Positions 25,885-36,449 are shown, numbered from the stretch's first letter. The stretch: 64,000 bases of DNA from Halococcus agarilyticus (GCF_000334895.1 NZ_BAFM01000004.1:143874-207873), one strand, 5' to 3'. Made by a program: numbers and translations. Notes: generated by a model from the letters alone, not told the origin.

Positions 25885-27297
25885 ATGAGCGATCAGGACA
25901 CTCGTACCGAGTCCGACAGCCTCGGCGAGATGGAGGTTCCCGCCACCGCCTACTGGGGCGCACAGACCCAGCGCGCGGTCGAGAACTTCCCGATCTCCGG
26001 AACGACGTTCGACCGCCGGTTCGTCCGCGCGCTCGGGATCGTGAAGAAGGCCGCCGCACGCGCCAACCGCGACCTCGAACTGCTCGACGACGAGACCGCC
26101 GAGGCGATCATCGGAGCCGCCGAGGAGGTCATCGCCGGCGAGCACGACGCCCAGTTCCCGGTCGACGTCTTTCAGACCGGCTCCGGTACTTCGACGAACA
26201 TGAACGCGAACGAGGTGATCGCGAACCGCGCGAGCGAGCTCGCCGGCGAGGACGTCGGCTCCGACGCCGTCCACCCGAACGACGACGTCAACTTCGGTCA
26301 GTCCTCGAACGACGTGATCCCGACCGCGATGCACGTCGCTACCCTGGAGGCCATCGAGCGCGACCTCGTGCCCGCCCTCGAAACCCTCAGAACGGCCCTC
26401 GGCGAGAAGGAAGCCGAGTTCGATACGGTGGTGAAGACGGGCCGAACGCACCTCCAGGACGCCACTCCCGTGAGACTGGGCCAGGAGTTCGGCGGCTACC
26501 GCGCCCAGGTCGACAAGGGCATCTCGCGGGTGAGTCGCACCACCCGGAACCTCTCGGAGCTCGCCCTCGGGGGGACGGCGGTCGGCACGGGACTCAACAC
26601 CCATCCCGAGTTCCCCGCACTCGCCGCCGAGCACATCTCCGGGGAGACAGGATTGCCGTTCGAGGAGGCCACGGATCACTTCGAGGCCCAGGCCGCCCAC
26701 GACGCGATGGCGGAGGCCCACGGTGCGCTCCGCACGGTCTCGGGGTCGCTCGACAAGATCGCTCACGATCTCCGGCTGCTGGCGTCCGGTCCGAGAAACG
26801 GGATCGGCGAGCTCGACCAGCCCGAGAACCAGCCCGGCTCGTCGATCATGCCTGGCAAGGTCAACCCCGTCGTCGCGGAGGCGGTGAACCAGGTCCACGT
26901 CCAGGTCGTCGGCAACGACGCCGCGGTCTCCACGGGGGCGGCGGGCGGCCAGCTCGACCTGAATCTCTACAAGCCCGTGATCGCGCACAACACCCTCGAA
27001 TCGATCGCGCTGCTCGCGAACGCGAGCGAGACGTTCGCCGAGCGGTTCGTCGACAACCTCGAAGCCAATCGCGAACGGTGTGAGGAGCAAGTCGAGCAGA
27101 GCATGGCGCTCGCGACTGCGCTGAACGCCCACATCGGGTACGACAAGGCGAGCGAGGTGGCGAAGACGGCACTGAAGGAGGACAAAACCGTTCGCGAGGT
27201 CGTGATCGAGAAGGGATATCTCGACGAGGCGGAAGCCGACGAGGTGCTCGACGCACGCGCGATGACCGAACGCGGGATCCCTGGTCGCGAGGAGTAA
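25885..27297 (+). CDS. fumC: Fumarate hydratase, class II
   Basis: 470 residues, standard for class II fumarases. The superfamily signature is GSSIMPGKVNPVVAEAV (about 317-333) with the catalytic serine loop; other landmarks are TGSGTSTNMNANEVIANRA, HPNDDVNFGQSSNDVIPTA and VVKTGRTHLQDATPV. It interconverts fumarate and malate in the citric acid cycle. The ATG at 25885 gives the usual N-terminus (SLGEMEVPATAYWGAQTQR), and a ggttttac box about 30 nt upstream supports it. Confidence 0.95.
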   Translation: MSDQDTRTESDSLGEMEVPATAYWGAQTQRAVENFPISGTTFDRRFVRALGIVKKAAARANRDLELLDDETAEAIIGAAEEVIAGEHDAQFPVDVFQTGSGTSTNMNANEVIANRASELAGEDVGSDAVHPNDDVNFGQSSNDVIPTAMHVATLEAIERDLVPALETLRTALGEKEAEFDTVVKTGRTHLQDATPVRLGQEFGGYRAQVDKGISRVSRTTRNLSELALGGTAVGTGLNTHPEFPALAAEHISGETGLPFEEATDHFEAQAAHDAMAEAHGALRTVSGSLDKIAHDLRLLASGPRNGIGELDQPENQPGSSIMPGKVNPVVAEAVNQVHVQVVGNDAAVSTGAAGGQLDLNLYKPVIAHNTLESIALLANASETFAERFVDNLEANRERCEEQVEQSMALATALNAHIGYDKASEVAKTALKEDKTVREVVIEKGYLDEAEADEVLDARAMTERGIPGREE

Positions 27298-27317
27298 GGA
27301 GCGAGGGTTCGAGCTCG

Positions 27318-30300
27318 CTACTGCGAGCTGCCGTCCGTCTCGACGATCTCGATGGCTCTGACCTCGGGATTCTCGATCGCACCCTTCTCGAAGGCGATCG
27401 TGACGGTGCCGTCGCCGTCCTCAGTGACGGTGAACGTTTTCACCGTCCCGGTAGCGTGCCCGACATCTGCCACCGGGTCGTACTGCGTGAGGGCCTGGTC
27501 GCCCTCGATCGAGACGTTGAACTGCCGGTCCCCGGGCTCGCTCGCGCCGGGGAAGGAGTTGGCGAAGTACAGGCGCACCTCGACGTCCTGACCGGCGTCC
27601 GCCGAGAACTCCCACGTCATGTTCCCGTAGCGCTCACAGTCGAACACCGCGTCGGGGGTGGACGCAGGAACCGTGCTGTCGGCCGTGATGTCGTCACCGC
27701 CGCAGTAGGTCCCACCGTTGTCGGTGTCGGCCGAAGCGAGGTACTGCGAGCTGGTATCCGCGACGCCGGTCCAGTCAGGACCGTCGTCGGTGGCCGAAAC
27801 GGTCGTACTCTCACCGACGTTCACGCGGTGCAGGACCTGCGGATTCGACGAGCCGCTCGACTCGTCGAGCTTCAGCACGACCACGTTCGAGGTCGCGCCG
27901 GTGTCGCCGTCACCGTCCGCCACGGTGGCGATGAAGTGGTTGAACCCACCCTCCGCGCCGCTGCTCGACGTGTTGGTGAGGGTCACGTCGACCGTGGCTT
28001 CGCCGTTCGAGCCGAGATCGACGGTCTGGTAGCTGACCTGCTCGGCCGTGTTCGCCTCGTAGTCTTCGAGGTTGTAGCCGTCAGCCTGGTTCGCGAGTTC
28101 GAGCTGGCCCTCCACGTGGAGGAGCTCCACGGTCGCGTCGGCCGGGCCGGAGACCGTGATGGTCTGGCTCGCCGAGGAGACCGTCGCCGCGCTGTGCTGG
28201 GGGTCGGGCGCGCTCGCATCGAGCGAGACGTCCTGCGCACCCAGCGTCGGAGCCCCCGCGACGTCGGGCTTCGCGGTGGCCTGCGAGCCGCCGTCGCTGC
28301 CGTCGCCGTACAGGTTCGTCGTCTGGGTCGACCCGTCGGCGTACTCGACCGTGACGGTCGCTCCGGACATCTCCAGCCCGGAGACCGAGCCCGCCGCGCC
28401 CGTACCCTGGGCGTTCTTGATGCTGGTGGGGTCGATGTCGACCGAGAAGGCGAACGACTCGCCGTTCTCGAAGTCGTCGAACGACGCCGTCAGCTCGTCG
28501 TAGCCGTCGTCGCCGTTCTGTCCGTTGTGCGGCGTGGCGAACGACCCCTCCTGAAGACCAGTCGCACTCGAACCGCTGTCGGGCGTGAAGCCCTTCGCAC
28601 CCGAGTCGCCGGCGGTCCCCTGGGGATCGAACACCACGTCGGGGAGCGTCGCCGAACTCAGATCGTAGGTGACCGACGTGATCTGCTTGTCGCCGGTGTT
28701 CGTGATCTCGAACGAGCCGCCGCTGAAGGTGCTCGCGTCGATGCCCCCGTTCGCGTTGACCGCGAACTCGGCGGAGCCGGCACCGCCGGCGGACGGTTCC
28801 TCGACGGTGAGCTGGAACGACTCGGTCGTCGTGGTCGTGCCGTCGTCGGCGACGACCTCAACCGTGTACGGCGAGTCAGCAGCAGCGCCGGATTCCGGAG
28901 CGATCGTGAGTTCGCCGTTCGAGAGACTCACGAAGCCGGGCCCGTTCACCGACAGCGACACCGAATCTCCATCGTCATCCGAAGCCGTGACCGGAACGGT
29001 CGCCGAGTCACCCTCAACGACCGTCTGGTCGGAGATGGCGTCGATCGTCGGTGCCGTGTTCGAGCCACCGGAGCCGCCGTCGACTGCCGTGACCTCGATC
29101 GCCGACACCTTCGCGTTGTCCACCACCGTGCTGAACTCGATGTTCAGTTCGCCGTCGGTGACCTCCGTCGTGAAGCTCTCCGAAACCGCCGAGTGGGGAC
29201 CGCCCGCGGTCGCGTAGATGTCGTAGTCGGTGAGGACCTGCTCGCCCTCGATCGAGGCGTCGAACACGCGATCACCCTCGCCGCCGTCGTTCGCGACGCC
29301 CTGGTAGATCTCGGCGAACTGCAGCGTGACCTCGTACTCGCCGTTGTCCACGGGAACGTCGTAGCTGAAGTCGCCGTACCGCTCGGTCCAGTACAGCTGG
29401 TCGTTCTCCGTGTTCGCGATCTCCGGCTCCGACGGCGTGCCGGCGCTACCGGAGGTGAACGTCGACCCGCCGTCGAAGTTCGTGTCGGCCTGATACACCG
29501 TTCCGTCCGCGGCGGTGTACTCCGAGCCGCCGGCGTTCACCGCGAACACCGTCTCGCCGCTGCCGGTGTCACCACCGCCGTCGCCGGCGCTCTCGTCGTA
29601 CTCCAGGACGACCACGTTCGAGGCGAGCCCCATGTCGCCGGAAGTCTCGCCCTGTGCGGCCACGAAGTAGTTGTAGCCCGCGGCGTCGTCGTCGTCAGGA
29701 CTGTCGGTTAGCGTGACCGGCACCGTCGCCTCGCCGTTCGAGTCGAGGGTGGCGGTGTAGTACTCGACGTTCACCGCGTTGTTCGCTTCCAGATCTTCGA
29801 GGTTGTAGCCGCCGTTCGGGACGTTGCTCAGCGCGAGTTCGCCCTCGACACGCACGAGCGTGACTGTCTCGCCAGGCTCGCCGGAGACCGTGACGGTCTG
29901 GCTCGCCTCGGAGACCGTCGCACCGCTGTGGTAGCCATCGAGGACGCTACCGTCGAGCGAGACGCCCTGCGCACCGATCGATGGTGCGGGTGCCTCGTCG
30001 CCGTTGACGACGGCGGTCGAGCCGCCGTCGCTGCCGTCACCCATCAGCTGGGTGGTCTGGGTCGTCCCGTCCGCGTATTCGATGGTCACCGTCGAGCGGG
30101 CGAGTTCGAGTCCGGAGACCGGCCCGGCCTCCTGGGAGCCGACCGTCGCGCCCTTGATGCTGGTGGGGTCGTTGTCGGCCCAGAACGTCGCCGTCTCGCC
30201 GTTCTGGAAGTCGTCGAACTCGACGGTCATCACGTCGTACCCGTCCTCGCCATCGTTGCCGTTGTGTGGCTGGCTGAACGCTTCGCCCGTGCCGGGTTCG

Positions 30301-33300
30301 GTGACGATGCCGGTGCCACCCTCGCTGGCGATGTTGAGGCCCTCACCGGTCGGGTCACCCGCAGTGCCCTGCGGGTCGAACACCATGTCGGGGAGGGTCG
30401 CCGTGTCGAGATCGAACGACACCGACACGATCTCCTTCTCGCCGGTGTTCGTCACCTGGTAGGAGCCGCTGCCGTAGGTGCTGGTTTCGAGCCCCGAGTC
30501 GGGCGTGATCTCGACGAGAGCCGAGCCGACGGCATCGGGAGTCTCGACGACAGAGACGGTCTGGCTCGCGGCGTTCTCGGCACCGTCGTCGTCGGTGACG
30601 GTGAGCGTCACCGTCTGATCACCGGCCGAGTCGAAGGTGGCCGTCGCCGTCTCGCCGGTGGCGTCCTCTTGACCGTCACCGTCGAAGTCCCACGAGTAGC
30701 TCGCGATCGAGCCGTCCGCGTCGCTCGACTCACTCGCGTCGAACGACACTTCTTCGCCCGCGGCCGGGTTCTGCGGCGAGTAACTGAACGCCGCCGTCGG
30801 GTTCTGGTTGGCGTCACCGTAATCAGCGGGGTCGATCTCCTCGCCGTTGAGGTAGACGGTAGCGTCGCCGTCCACCGCGAGATCGCCGAGTTCGCCCGTG
30901 AAGACGTACTTGTCGGTCCCGGAGACGACTCCGCCCGTCGCGCTCTTGCCGTCGGCGGCGATCGAGTCCGCGCCACCGAGCGACGAACTCGCATCTTCGT
31001 CGATCGTCCCGCTGACGCTGAACTCGTAGGTCGTCCACGTCCCCGATCCCACGATCCGTAGCGTGTTCTGTTCCTGTCCGACACCGCCGACAGGGATGGT
31101 CTTGCTCGTGGTACTGGTCGCACCGCCACTGTCGGTCACCGTCAAGCTGACTTCATAGTCGCCGGCCGCGTCGAAGGTGGCCGTCGCCGTCTCGCCGGTG
31201 GCGTCCTCTTGACCGTCACCGTCGAAGTCCCACGAGTAGCTCGCGATCGAGCCGTCCGCGTCGCTCGACTTACTCGCGTCGAACGACACTTCTTCGCCCG
31301 CGGCCGGGTTCTGCGGCGAGTAACTGAACGCCGCCGTCGGGTTCTGGTTGGCGTCACCGTAATCAGCGGGGTCGATCTCCTCACCGTTGAGGTAGACGGT
31401 AGCGTCGCCGTCCACCGCGAGGTCGTCGAGTTCGCCCGTGAAGACGTACTTGTCGGTCCCGGAGACGACTCCGCCCGTCGCGCTCTTGCCGTCGGCGGCG
31501 ATCGAGTCCGCGCCACCGAGCGACGAACTCGCATCTTCGTCGATCGTCCCGCTGACGCTGAACTCGTAGGTCGTCCACGTCCCCGATCCCACGATCCGTA
31601 GCGTGTTCTGCTGGACGGGTTCCTCGGGGTAGATCCTCTCCCCGTTGAGGTAGACGGTAGCGTCGCCGTCCACCGCGAGATCGCCGAGTTCGCCCGTGAA
31701 GACGTACGTGTCGGTCCCGGATCCCACTCCACCCGTCGCGCTCTTGCCGTCGTTGGCGATCGAGTCCGCGCTATCGATCGACGAACTCGCGCCCGCGTCG
31801 ATCGTCCCGCCGACGTCGAACTCGTAGGTCGTCCACGTCCCCGATCCCACGATCCGCAACGTGTTCTGCGGGCCAGCTTCGCCGACAGAGACGGTCTGGC
31901 TCACGGAGTTCTCGGCACCGTCGTCGTCGGTGACGGTGAGCGTCACCGCCTGATCGCCGGCCGCGTCGAAGGTGGCCGTCGCCGTCTCGCCGGTGGCGTC
32001 CTCTTGACCGTCGCCGTCGAAGTCCCACGAGTAGCTCGCGATCGAGCCGTCCGCGTCGCTCGACCCGCTCGCGTCGAAACTCACTTCTTCGCCCGCGGTC
32101 GGGCTCTGCGGCGTGTACTCGAACGTCGCCGTCGGCTCCGCGTTGGTCTCCCCGCCGTCGTCGACTTTCACGATCTCGATCGCTGAGATCTTCGGGTTCT
32201 CCTGCTCGTGCAGGAACTCGATGTCGACGGTGCCGTCCGAGGGCGTCACCTCGAACGACTCCATCGCACCGACGTCGTGGCCGTACTGCTGGTAGATGTT
32301 GTAGTCGTCCAGTTCGAGGTCGTCGCCCTCGACGTTCACGTCGAAGACGCGCGGACCCTGGCTGTCGACGTTCGATTCCGTGAGGAAGATCTCGGCGAAG
32401 TAGAGCCGGACATCGTAGGTCGCGCCCTGCTCCGCGTCGAACGACCACTGCATCTCGGTGTCGTCGGCAGCCGAGCCGCTGGTGTTCACGTCGTACCGCT
32501 CGGTCTGGAACAGCGAACTCGGTGTGTCAGCCGGCACCGAATCGTCCAGCGTGATGGCGTCGCTCGTGCTGTACGTCTGAAGACCGTTGTCGCCGTCGAC
32601 GTTCACGTACTGCGATGGACTGCTGCCCGTGTCCGCGCTCCACGCCGGGCCGTCGTCGGTCGCCGCGACCGACTGGCCACCGGCGTTCACGCGGTAGACG
32701 ACCTCTCCCTCGCTGGGCGTGCCGCCGTCGGTGTCCTGCACCGTGACGTTCACCGTGTCCGTGTCGGACGCCTGGCCGTCGGAGACGCTCACCTGGAAGG
32801 TGAGCGTCGTCTCCGAGTCGACCTCGGGCGCGGTGAACGTGAGCGTCTCGCCGTCGTTCTGGCTCGGGCTCACGTCGGGACCCTCGGTCTGGGTCCACGT
32901 GTAGCCGAGCTGGTCACCGTCCGGGTCGTCGGAGGCGGACGCGTCGAGCGTGACCTGACTACCCTCGTCGACCGTCTGGTCCGCGCCCGCGTCGGCCGTC
33001 GGGGCCCCGTTCTCGGGCGGGGTCACGTAGTCGACCGAAATGTCGGTCCACGTTGCCGAGAACGGACTCGCGCCGTTCGACGTCGAGATGATGCCGACCG
33101 CGGGCGCGACGCCGTCGGAGGTGTCGAGCCAGCTCGACGGCATCGCGAGGGTTCCGACCTCGGTGGTCGTGCCGTCGACCTCGTACTCGGCGGTCACGGC
33201 GACCTCGTTAACGTCGTTGTCCGGTGCCGGGTCGGTCGTCGGATCGACGGTCATCCGGAGCGTAACTTCGTTACCTGTGACCGCGCTTTCGTCGGTCATC

Positions 33301-36300
33301 TGCCCGTCGAACGAGTCGTCTACCTCCTTCGCGAACTCGACACCGCCGTTGCCGCCGTTGGCTGCGGCGACGAGCTTGATGTAATTCGACTGGTCACCAG
33401 TGCCGATCTGGATCCCGGCGGACTGGAAGTTCTCCGGACTCTCCGGGAACGAGGCGACCGTCGATTCGATCACGAACGGCTCGTCCGGCGTGTTTACGCC
33501 AAACTGGAAGCCGTACTGCTGGGTGTTCGTGCCCGCGTGAGCGTCACCCTGTGGCACCTCCTCGACCGTCAGGACCTCCGCCGCGCCGCCGACGGTCATC
33601 TTCGAGGTGTCGTAGAGATCCTGGTAGTTCTCGCCGTTGGTCATCACGCCGGTCCAGCCCTGGCCGTTCTCGCCGAACAGGCTGAGTTCGGAGAGGTCGT
33701 GCTGGACGGGGAGCGTCGTGTCGACGCCGTTGTTCGGATCGACCGCGAACGGGTCCTCGGTGTCGTCGAGGTTGTCGTTGTCGTCGTTCGGGTCGTTGAG
33801 GTTCGACACGCCGTCGTCGTCGAAGTCCGGGGGCGTCGAGGCCGCCGAGCAGGGGTCGGAGCCCGCTTCGTCCTCGTCGATGTTGGTGTAGCCGTCGCCG
33901 TCGGCGTCACCCTCGGGGGCGTTCGCAACCACGTCTTCTGGGTCGCACGTCTCTCCGCCGCCACCGGCGTCCCCACCGTAATCGACCGGTTCGAAGGCCG
34001 TGACGTCGTTCCCGCCGTGGTTCGACGTCCACACGGTGCCCGGGAACGGCCCGTCGTCGCCGACGGCGTCGATCCCGAGCGGACCGCCCGTGTTGAAGAT
34101 AGTCTCCTGGTTCGTGACCGTGTCACCGGCCGCGTCCAGCTCGATGCGCTCGATGTCGCCACCGAGTTCGACCTGCAGAATGTCGCCCTGCATCGCGCCG
34201 CCGAAGTTCGAGGCGGTGTACTCCTCGGTCCCGCCGGTCGGACCGAACAGGACCTTCTGGCCGCCCGTCGTCTCCATCGTGTGCGCAGTACCCGCATCCG
34301 CACCCGGATCGGGCGAGCCGCTCGTCGGCGGGATGTAGTCCGCCTCGACCGGGTTTACCATCGACGACGGAACCGGGGAGTTCGACGACGTGATGTCGAA
34401 CTTCACGTTGCCGTTCGCGTCGTAGATGTCCGCCTGCGTCGGGTTCGCGCGGATCGGTGCCGCGTGCCCGGCGTAGTCGCCCTCCTGCACCGGTCCAACG
34501 AGCTGGTCGTTCGTCGAGTAGCTCCCGGCCTCGTTCGGGTGGTTCGTCACCGACGCGGCGTCGGACACGATGTTCCCGTTCGCATCGGCCGGCTGACCGC
34601 CCCAGCCGCCGTTCGGGCCGTGGTCGCTGACGTAGAGCTGGCCGTCCTCCGTGAGGACCAGGTCGTACGGGTTGCGGTAGCCGGGCGAGTAGACCTGCAC
34701 CGGGCCACCTTCGATCAGCTTCGCCTGGTTTTCCCCGTCGTTCCCGCCGAACGGCAGTGCGCCGCCCTTGATCGTCGGGATCGAGTAGAGGTAATCGAGG
34801 TCTGGGTACGCACTGTTCTCGCTCTGGAGGCTCTTCGCCTCGTGGTTGTTTTCGATCTGTGCGAGATCGATCTCGAGGACTGCCGCCGAGAGCGCGTACT
34901 CGGGCGTGTGCCCGAAGTTGTCACCGGGCGCGCCCTTGTTGGTGTGACCGCCCTGTGCGACGTAGAGCGTGTCGCCGTCGGCGGTGAGGTCCAGACCGTT
35001 CGTGGCGTGGTTCTCCTCGGACCGGGGCAGCCCCAGAACCATCACGTCGTGGGTGACTTCGCTCGCCTGGAGCACACCATCGCTTCCCGGGTTGATCGTC
35101 AGCCGGGAGATCGCCCCGGAATTGGTGTCCGTGTCGTCGTCGTCCTGCCCGACGTCGATCTCGGGGTCGCTGGAACCGACGTAGACGACTGGCTGGTCGG
35201 CAGTGCCACCAACGGTCAGTCCGGTGATCTGTCGGTTGCTCTCCGACTCAATGTTGCCGAGATCGTCGTGGTTCGGGATGTCCTTGACCGCGTCGATCTG
35301 GACCTCGTTGACGACCTGGTAACTGTTCTCGCCGTTGCGCTCAATGTCGAGCACGTAGACGCTCCCGCCCTGTGTTGAGACGTACAGACGGTCGTCGGGA
35401 CCCCACTCTAGTGCCGTTGGGTTACCCGCACTGAATCCCTGGAGCTTGCTCTTTCCGAAATCCGGATCGACCGCGCTGGCACCCTCACCGGAGAGGTCGA
35501 CCGTCAATGGACTGTTCGATCCGGTGTGACTGACCTCCAGCGTCGCGCTCTTCGGGTCCACGCTGGACGGCGAGAACGTCACCAGAATGTCCGCGGACTC
35601 GCCAGGCGCGAGCGTCGTCTGCGAGGCCGACCCCGCCGAGAACTCGCCCGCATCGGTGCCGGTGACGGAGACGCCCGAGATGTCGATACTCGGGTCGCCC
35701 GAGCCGCCGAGGTTCGTCACGGTGGCCGTCTCCGTCTGGCTGTTGTCGGTGACGACCTTGCCGAAGTCGACGCTCGACGGGCCGCCGAGCTCGTCCGCCT
35801 GAGGCTCGGCTGCGACGATCTCGATCGCCGAGAGCTTCGCGTTGTCCATCTGCGCCGACATCGAGACGTCGATCGTCCCGTCCGACGGCGTCGTGGTGAA
35901 CGATTTCATCACGCCCGTGTCGTGGCCGACGTCCGCATAGATGTCGTAGCCGTCGAGCACCGTCTGCCCCTCGACGGAAACGTCGAATATCCGTTGGCTC
36001 TCCGCGGTCTGGAAGATCTCCGCGAAGTAGAGCCGGACCTCGTACTGCTGGCCGCTCTGGACGTTCTCCGAGAACGCCAGCTGGATGTCCTTGCCGTACG
36101 CTTCCGATGTGAACAGTTCAGACGGCGTTCCGTCCGGGACGGACGGCCCCAGTGTGATCGAATCGCCCGTACTGTACGTCGAGAGACTCGATGAGCTGTA
36201 CTCTCCGAGGTTTCCGGACCAGTCGGGTCCGGAAGGGGCGGAGACTGTACTTCCACCCGCGTTCACGCGATACAGCGTCTGATCGCTGGTTTGGGCCGCC

Positions 36301-36425
36301 GCCCCGCCGGCGAACGCCATACTGCCGACGAACATCGACGTGATCGTCAGCACCGAAACGACGACTGCGAGCGTCGATTTGGCTGTCACTCCGTCCCACG
36401 CTGGTTGGTCTCGTTGGAGACTCAT
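27318..36425 (-). CDS. Giant secreted protein: malectin, propeller, TSP3 and PKD domains
   Basis: 3035 residues. Residues 15-45 are a Sec-type signal (STLAVVVSVLTITSMFVGSM). Approximate domain order: malectin-like 1 (49-206); ASH/choice-of-anchor D type (212-315); glucose/sorbosone-dehydrogenase-like beta-propeller (316-822); thrombospondin type 3 calcium repeats (832-902); LamG/concanavalin-like (904-1132); PKD/REJ (1136-1240); malectin-like 2 (1242-1420); PKD (1429-1515); small module A1 (1519-1600) and A2 (1603-1690); PKD; A3 (1783-1865); PKD; module B1 (1964-2279); malectin-like 3 (2289-2456); cadherin/Ig-like (2457-2545); B2 (2549-2859); malectin-like 4 (2862-3035). No C-terminal membrane anchor or PGF-CTERM is visible, so it is probably released or held non-covalently. 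Malectin and propeller folds point to carbohydrate binding or oxidation; no activity is proven. The ATG at 36425 is favoured over the GTG at 36437 because a TATA-like box is correctly spaced. Confidence 0.85.
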   Translation of the reverse strand: MSLQRDQPAWDGVTAKSTLAVVVSVLTITSMFVGSMAFAGGAAAQTSDQTLYRVNAGGSTVSAPSGPDWSGNLGEYSSSSLSTYSTGDSITLGPSVPDGTPSELFTSEAYGKDIQLAFSENVQSGQQYEVRLYFAEIFQTAESQRIFDVSVEGQTVLDGYDIYADVGHDTGVMKSFTTTPSDGTIDVSMSAQMDNAKLSAIEIVAAEPQADELGGPSSVDFGKVVTDNSQTETATVTNLGGSGDPSIDISGVSVTGTDAGEFSAGSASQTTLAPGESADILVTFSPSSVDPKSATLEVSHTGSNSPLTVDLSGEGASAVDPDFGKSKLQGFSAGNPTALEWGPDDRLYVSTQGGSVYVLDIERNGENSYQVVNEVQIDAVKDIPNHDDLGNIESESNRQITGLTVGGTADQPVVYVGSSDPEIDVGQDDDDTDTNSGAISRLTINPGSDGVLQASEVTHDVMVLGLPRSEENHATNGLDLTADGDTLYVAQGGHTNKGAPGDNFGHTPEYALSAAVLEIDLAQIENNHEAKSLQSENSAYPDLDYLYSIPTIKGGALPFGGNDGENQAKLIEGGPVQVYSPGYRNPYDLVLTEDGQLYVSDHGPNGGWGGQPADANGNIVSDAASVTNHPNEAGSYSTNDQLVGPVQEGDYAGHAAPIRANPTQADIYDANGNVKFDITSSNSPVPSSMVNPVEADYIPPTSGSPDPGADAGTAHTMETTGGQKVLFGPTGGTEEYTASNFGGAMQGDILQVELGGDIERIELDAAGDTVTNQETIFNTGGPLGIDAVGDDGPFPGTVWTSNHGGNDVTAFEPVDYGGDAGGGGETCDPEDVVANAPEGDADGDGYTNIDEDEAGSDPCSAASTPPDFDDDGVSNLNDPNDDNDNLDDTEDPFAVDPNNGVDTTLPVQHDLSELSLFGENGQGWTGVMTNGENYQDLYDTSKMTVGGAAEVLTVEEVPQGDAHAGTNTQQYGFQFGVNTPDEPFVIESTVASFPESPENFQSAGIQIGTGDQSNYIKLVAAANGGNGGVEFAKEVDDSFDGQMTDESAVTGNEVTLRMTVDPTTDPAPDNDVNEVAVTAEYEVDGTTTEVGTLAMPSSWLDTSDGVAPAVGIISTSNGASPFSATWTDISVDYVTPPENGAPTADAGADQTVDEGSQVTLDASASDDPDGDQLGYTWTQTEGPDVSPSQNDGETLTFTAPEVDSETTLTFQVSVSDGQASDTDTVNVTVQDTDGGTPSEGEVVYRVNAGGQSVAATDDGPAWSADTGSSPSQYVNVDGDNGLQTYSTSDAITLDDSVPADTPSSLFQTERYDVNTSGSAADDTEMQWSFDAEQGATYDVRLYFAEIFLTESNVDSQGPRVFDVNVEGDDLELDDYNIYQQYGHDVGAMESFEVTPSDGTVDIEFLHEQENPKISAIEIVKVDDGGETNAEPTATFEYTPQSPTAGEEVSFDASGSSDADGSIASYSWDFDGDGQEDATGETATATFDAAGDQAVTLTVTDDDGAENSVSQTVSVGEAGPQNTLRIVGSGTWTTYEFDVGGTIDAGASSSIDSADSIANDGKSATGGVGSGTDTYVFTGELGDLAVDGDATVYLNGERIYPEEPVQQNTLRIVGSGTWTTYEFSVSGTIDEDASSSLGGADSIAADGKSATGGVVSGTDKYVFTGELDDLAVDGDATVYLNGEEIDPADYGDANQNPTAAFSYSPQNPAAGEEVSFDASKSSDADGSIASYSWDFDGDGQEDATGETATATFDAAGDYEVSLTVTDSGGATSTTSKTIPVGGVGQEQNTLRIVGSGTWTTYEFSVSGTIDEDASSSLGGADSIAADGKSATGGVVSGTDKYVFTGELGDLAVDGDATVYLNGEEIDPADYGDANQNPTAAFSYSPQNPAAGEEVSFDASESSDADGSIASYSWDFDGDGQEDATGETATATFDSAGDQTVTLTVTDDDGAENAASQTVSVVETPDAVGSALVEITPDSGLETSTYGSGSYQVTNTGEKEIVSVSFDLDTATLPDMVFDPQGTAGDPTGEGLNIASEGGTGIVTEPGTGEAFSQPHNGNDGEDGYDVMTVEFDDFQNGETATFWADNDPTSIKGATVGSQEAGPVSGLELARSTVTIEYADGTTQTTQLMGDGSDGGSTAVVNGDEAPAPSIGAQGVSLDGSVLDGYHSGATVSEASQTVTVSGEPGETVTLVRVEGELALSNVPNGGYNLEDLEANNAVNVEYYTATLDSNGEATVPVTLTDSPDDDDAAGYNYFVAAQGETSGDMGLASNVVVLEYDESAGDGGGDTGSGETVFAVNAGGSEYTAADGTVYQADTNFDGGSTFTSGSAGTPSEPEIANTENDQLYWTERYGDFSYDVPVDNGEYEVTLQFAEIYQGVANDGGEGDRVFDASIEGEQVLTDYDIYATAGGPHSAVSESFTTEVTDGELNIEFSTVVDNAKVSAIEVTAVDGGSGGSNTAPTIDAISDQTVVEGDSATVPVTASDDDGDSVSLSVNGPGFVSLSNGELTIAPESGAAADSPYTVEVVADDGTTTTTESFQLTVEEPSAGGAGSAEFAVNANGGIDASTFSGGSFEITNTGDKQITSVTYDLSSATLPDVVFDPQGTAGDSGAKGFTPDSGSSATGLQEGSFATPHNGQNGDDGYDELTASFDDFENGESFAFSVDIDPTSIKNAQGTGAAGSVSGLEMSGATVTVEYADGSTQTTNLYGDGSDGGSQATAKPDVAGAPTLGAQDVSLDASAPDPQHSAATVSSASQTITVSGPADATVELLHVEGQLELANQADGYNLEDYEANTAEQVSYQTVDLGSNGEATVDVTLTNTSSSGAEGGFNHFIATVADGDGDTGATSNVVVLKLDESSGSSNPQVLHRVNVGESTTVSATDDGPDWTGVADTSSQYLASADTDNGGTYCGGDDITADSTVPASTPDAVFDCERYGNMTWEFSADAGQDVEVRLYFANSFPGASEPGDRQFNVSIEGDQALTQYDPVADVGHATGTVKTFTVTEDGDGTVTIAFEKGAIENPEVRAIEIVETDGSSQ
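30622..31610 (-). repeat. Near-identical 449-bp direct repeat (period 540 bp) inside the giant gene
   Basis: 30622-31070 and 31162-31610 match at all but about five positions when aligned with an offset of exactly 540. The period equals 180 codons and spans one PKD domain plus one module A. Parts of the same module recur at about 31632-31870 (module A) and 31970-32110 (PKD). Confidence 0.93.
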
Positions 36426-36449
36426 GGGACGAAGCACACCGGTAGATAG

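Noticed and set aside
27456..29711. 751-codon plus-strand ORF opposite the giant gene
   Set aside because: Same antisense artefact; no recognisable domain.
32208..35378. 1056-codon plus-strand ORF opposite the giant gene
   Set aside because: Val/Arg/Asp-rich low-complexity translation, antisense of well-defined malectin, PKD and propeller domains.
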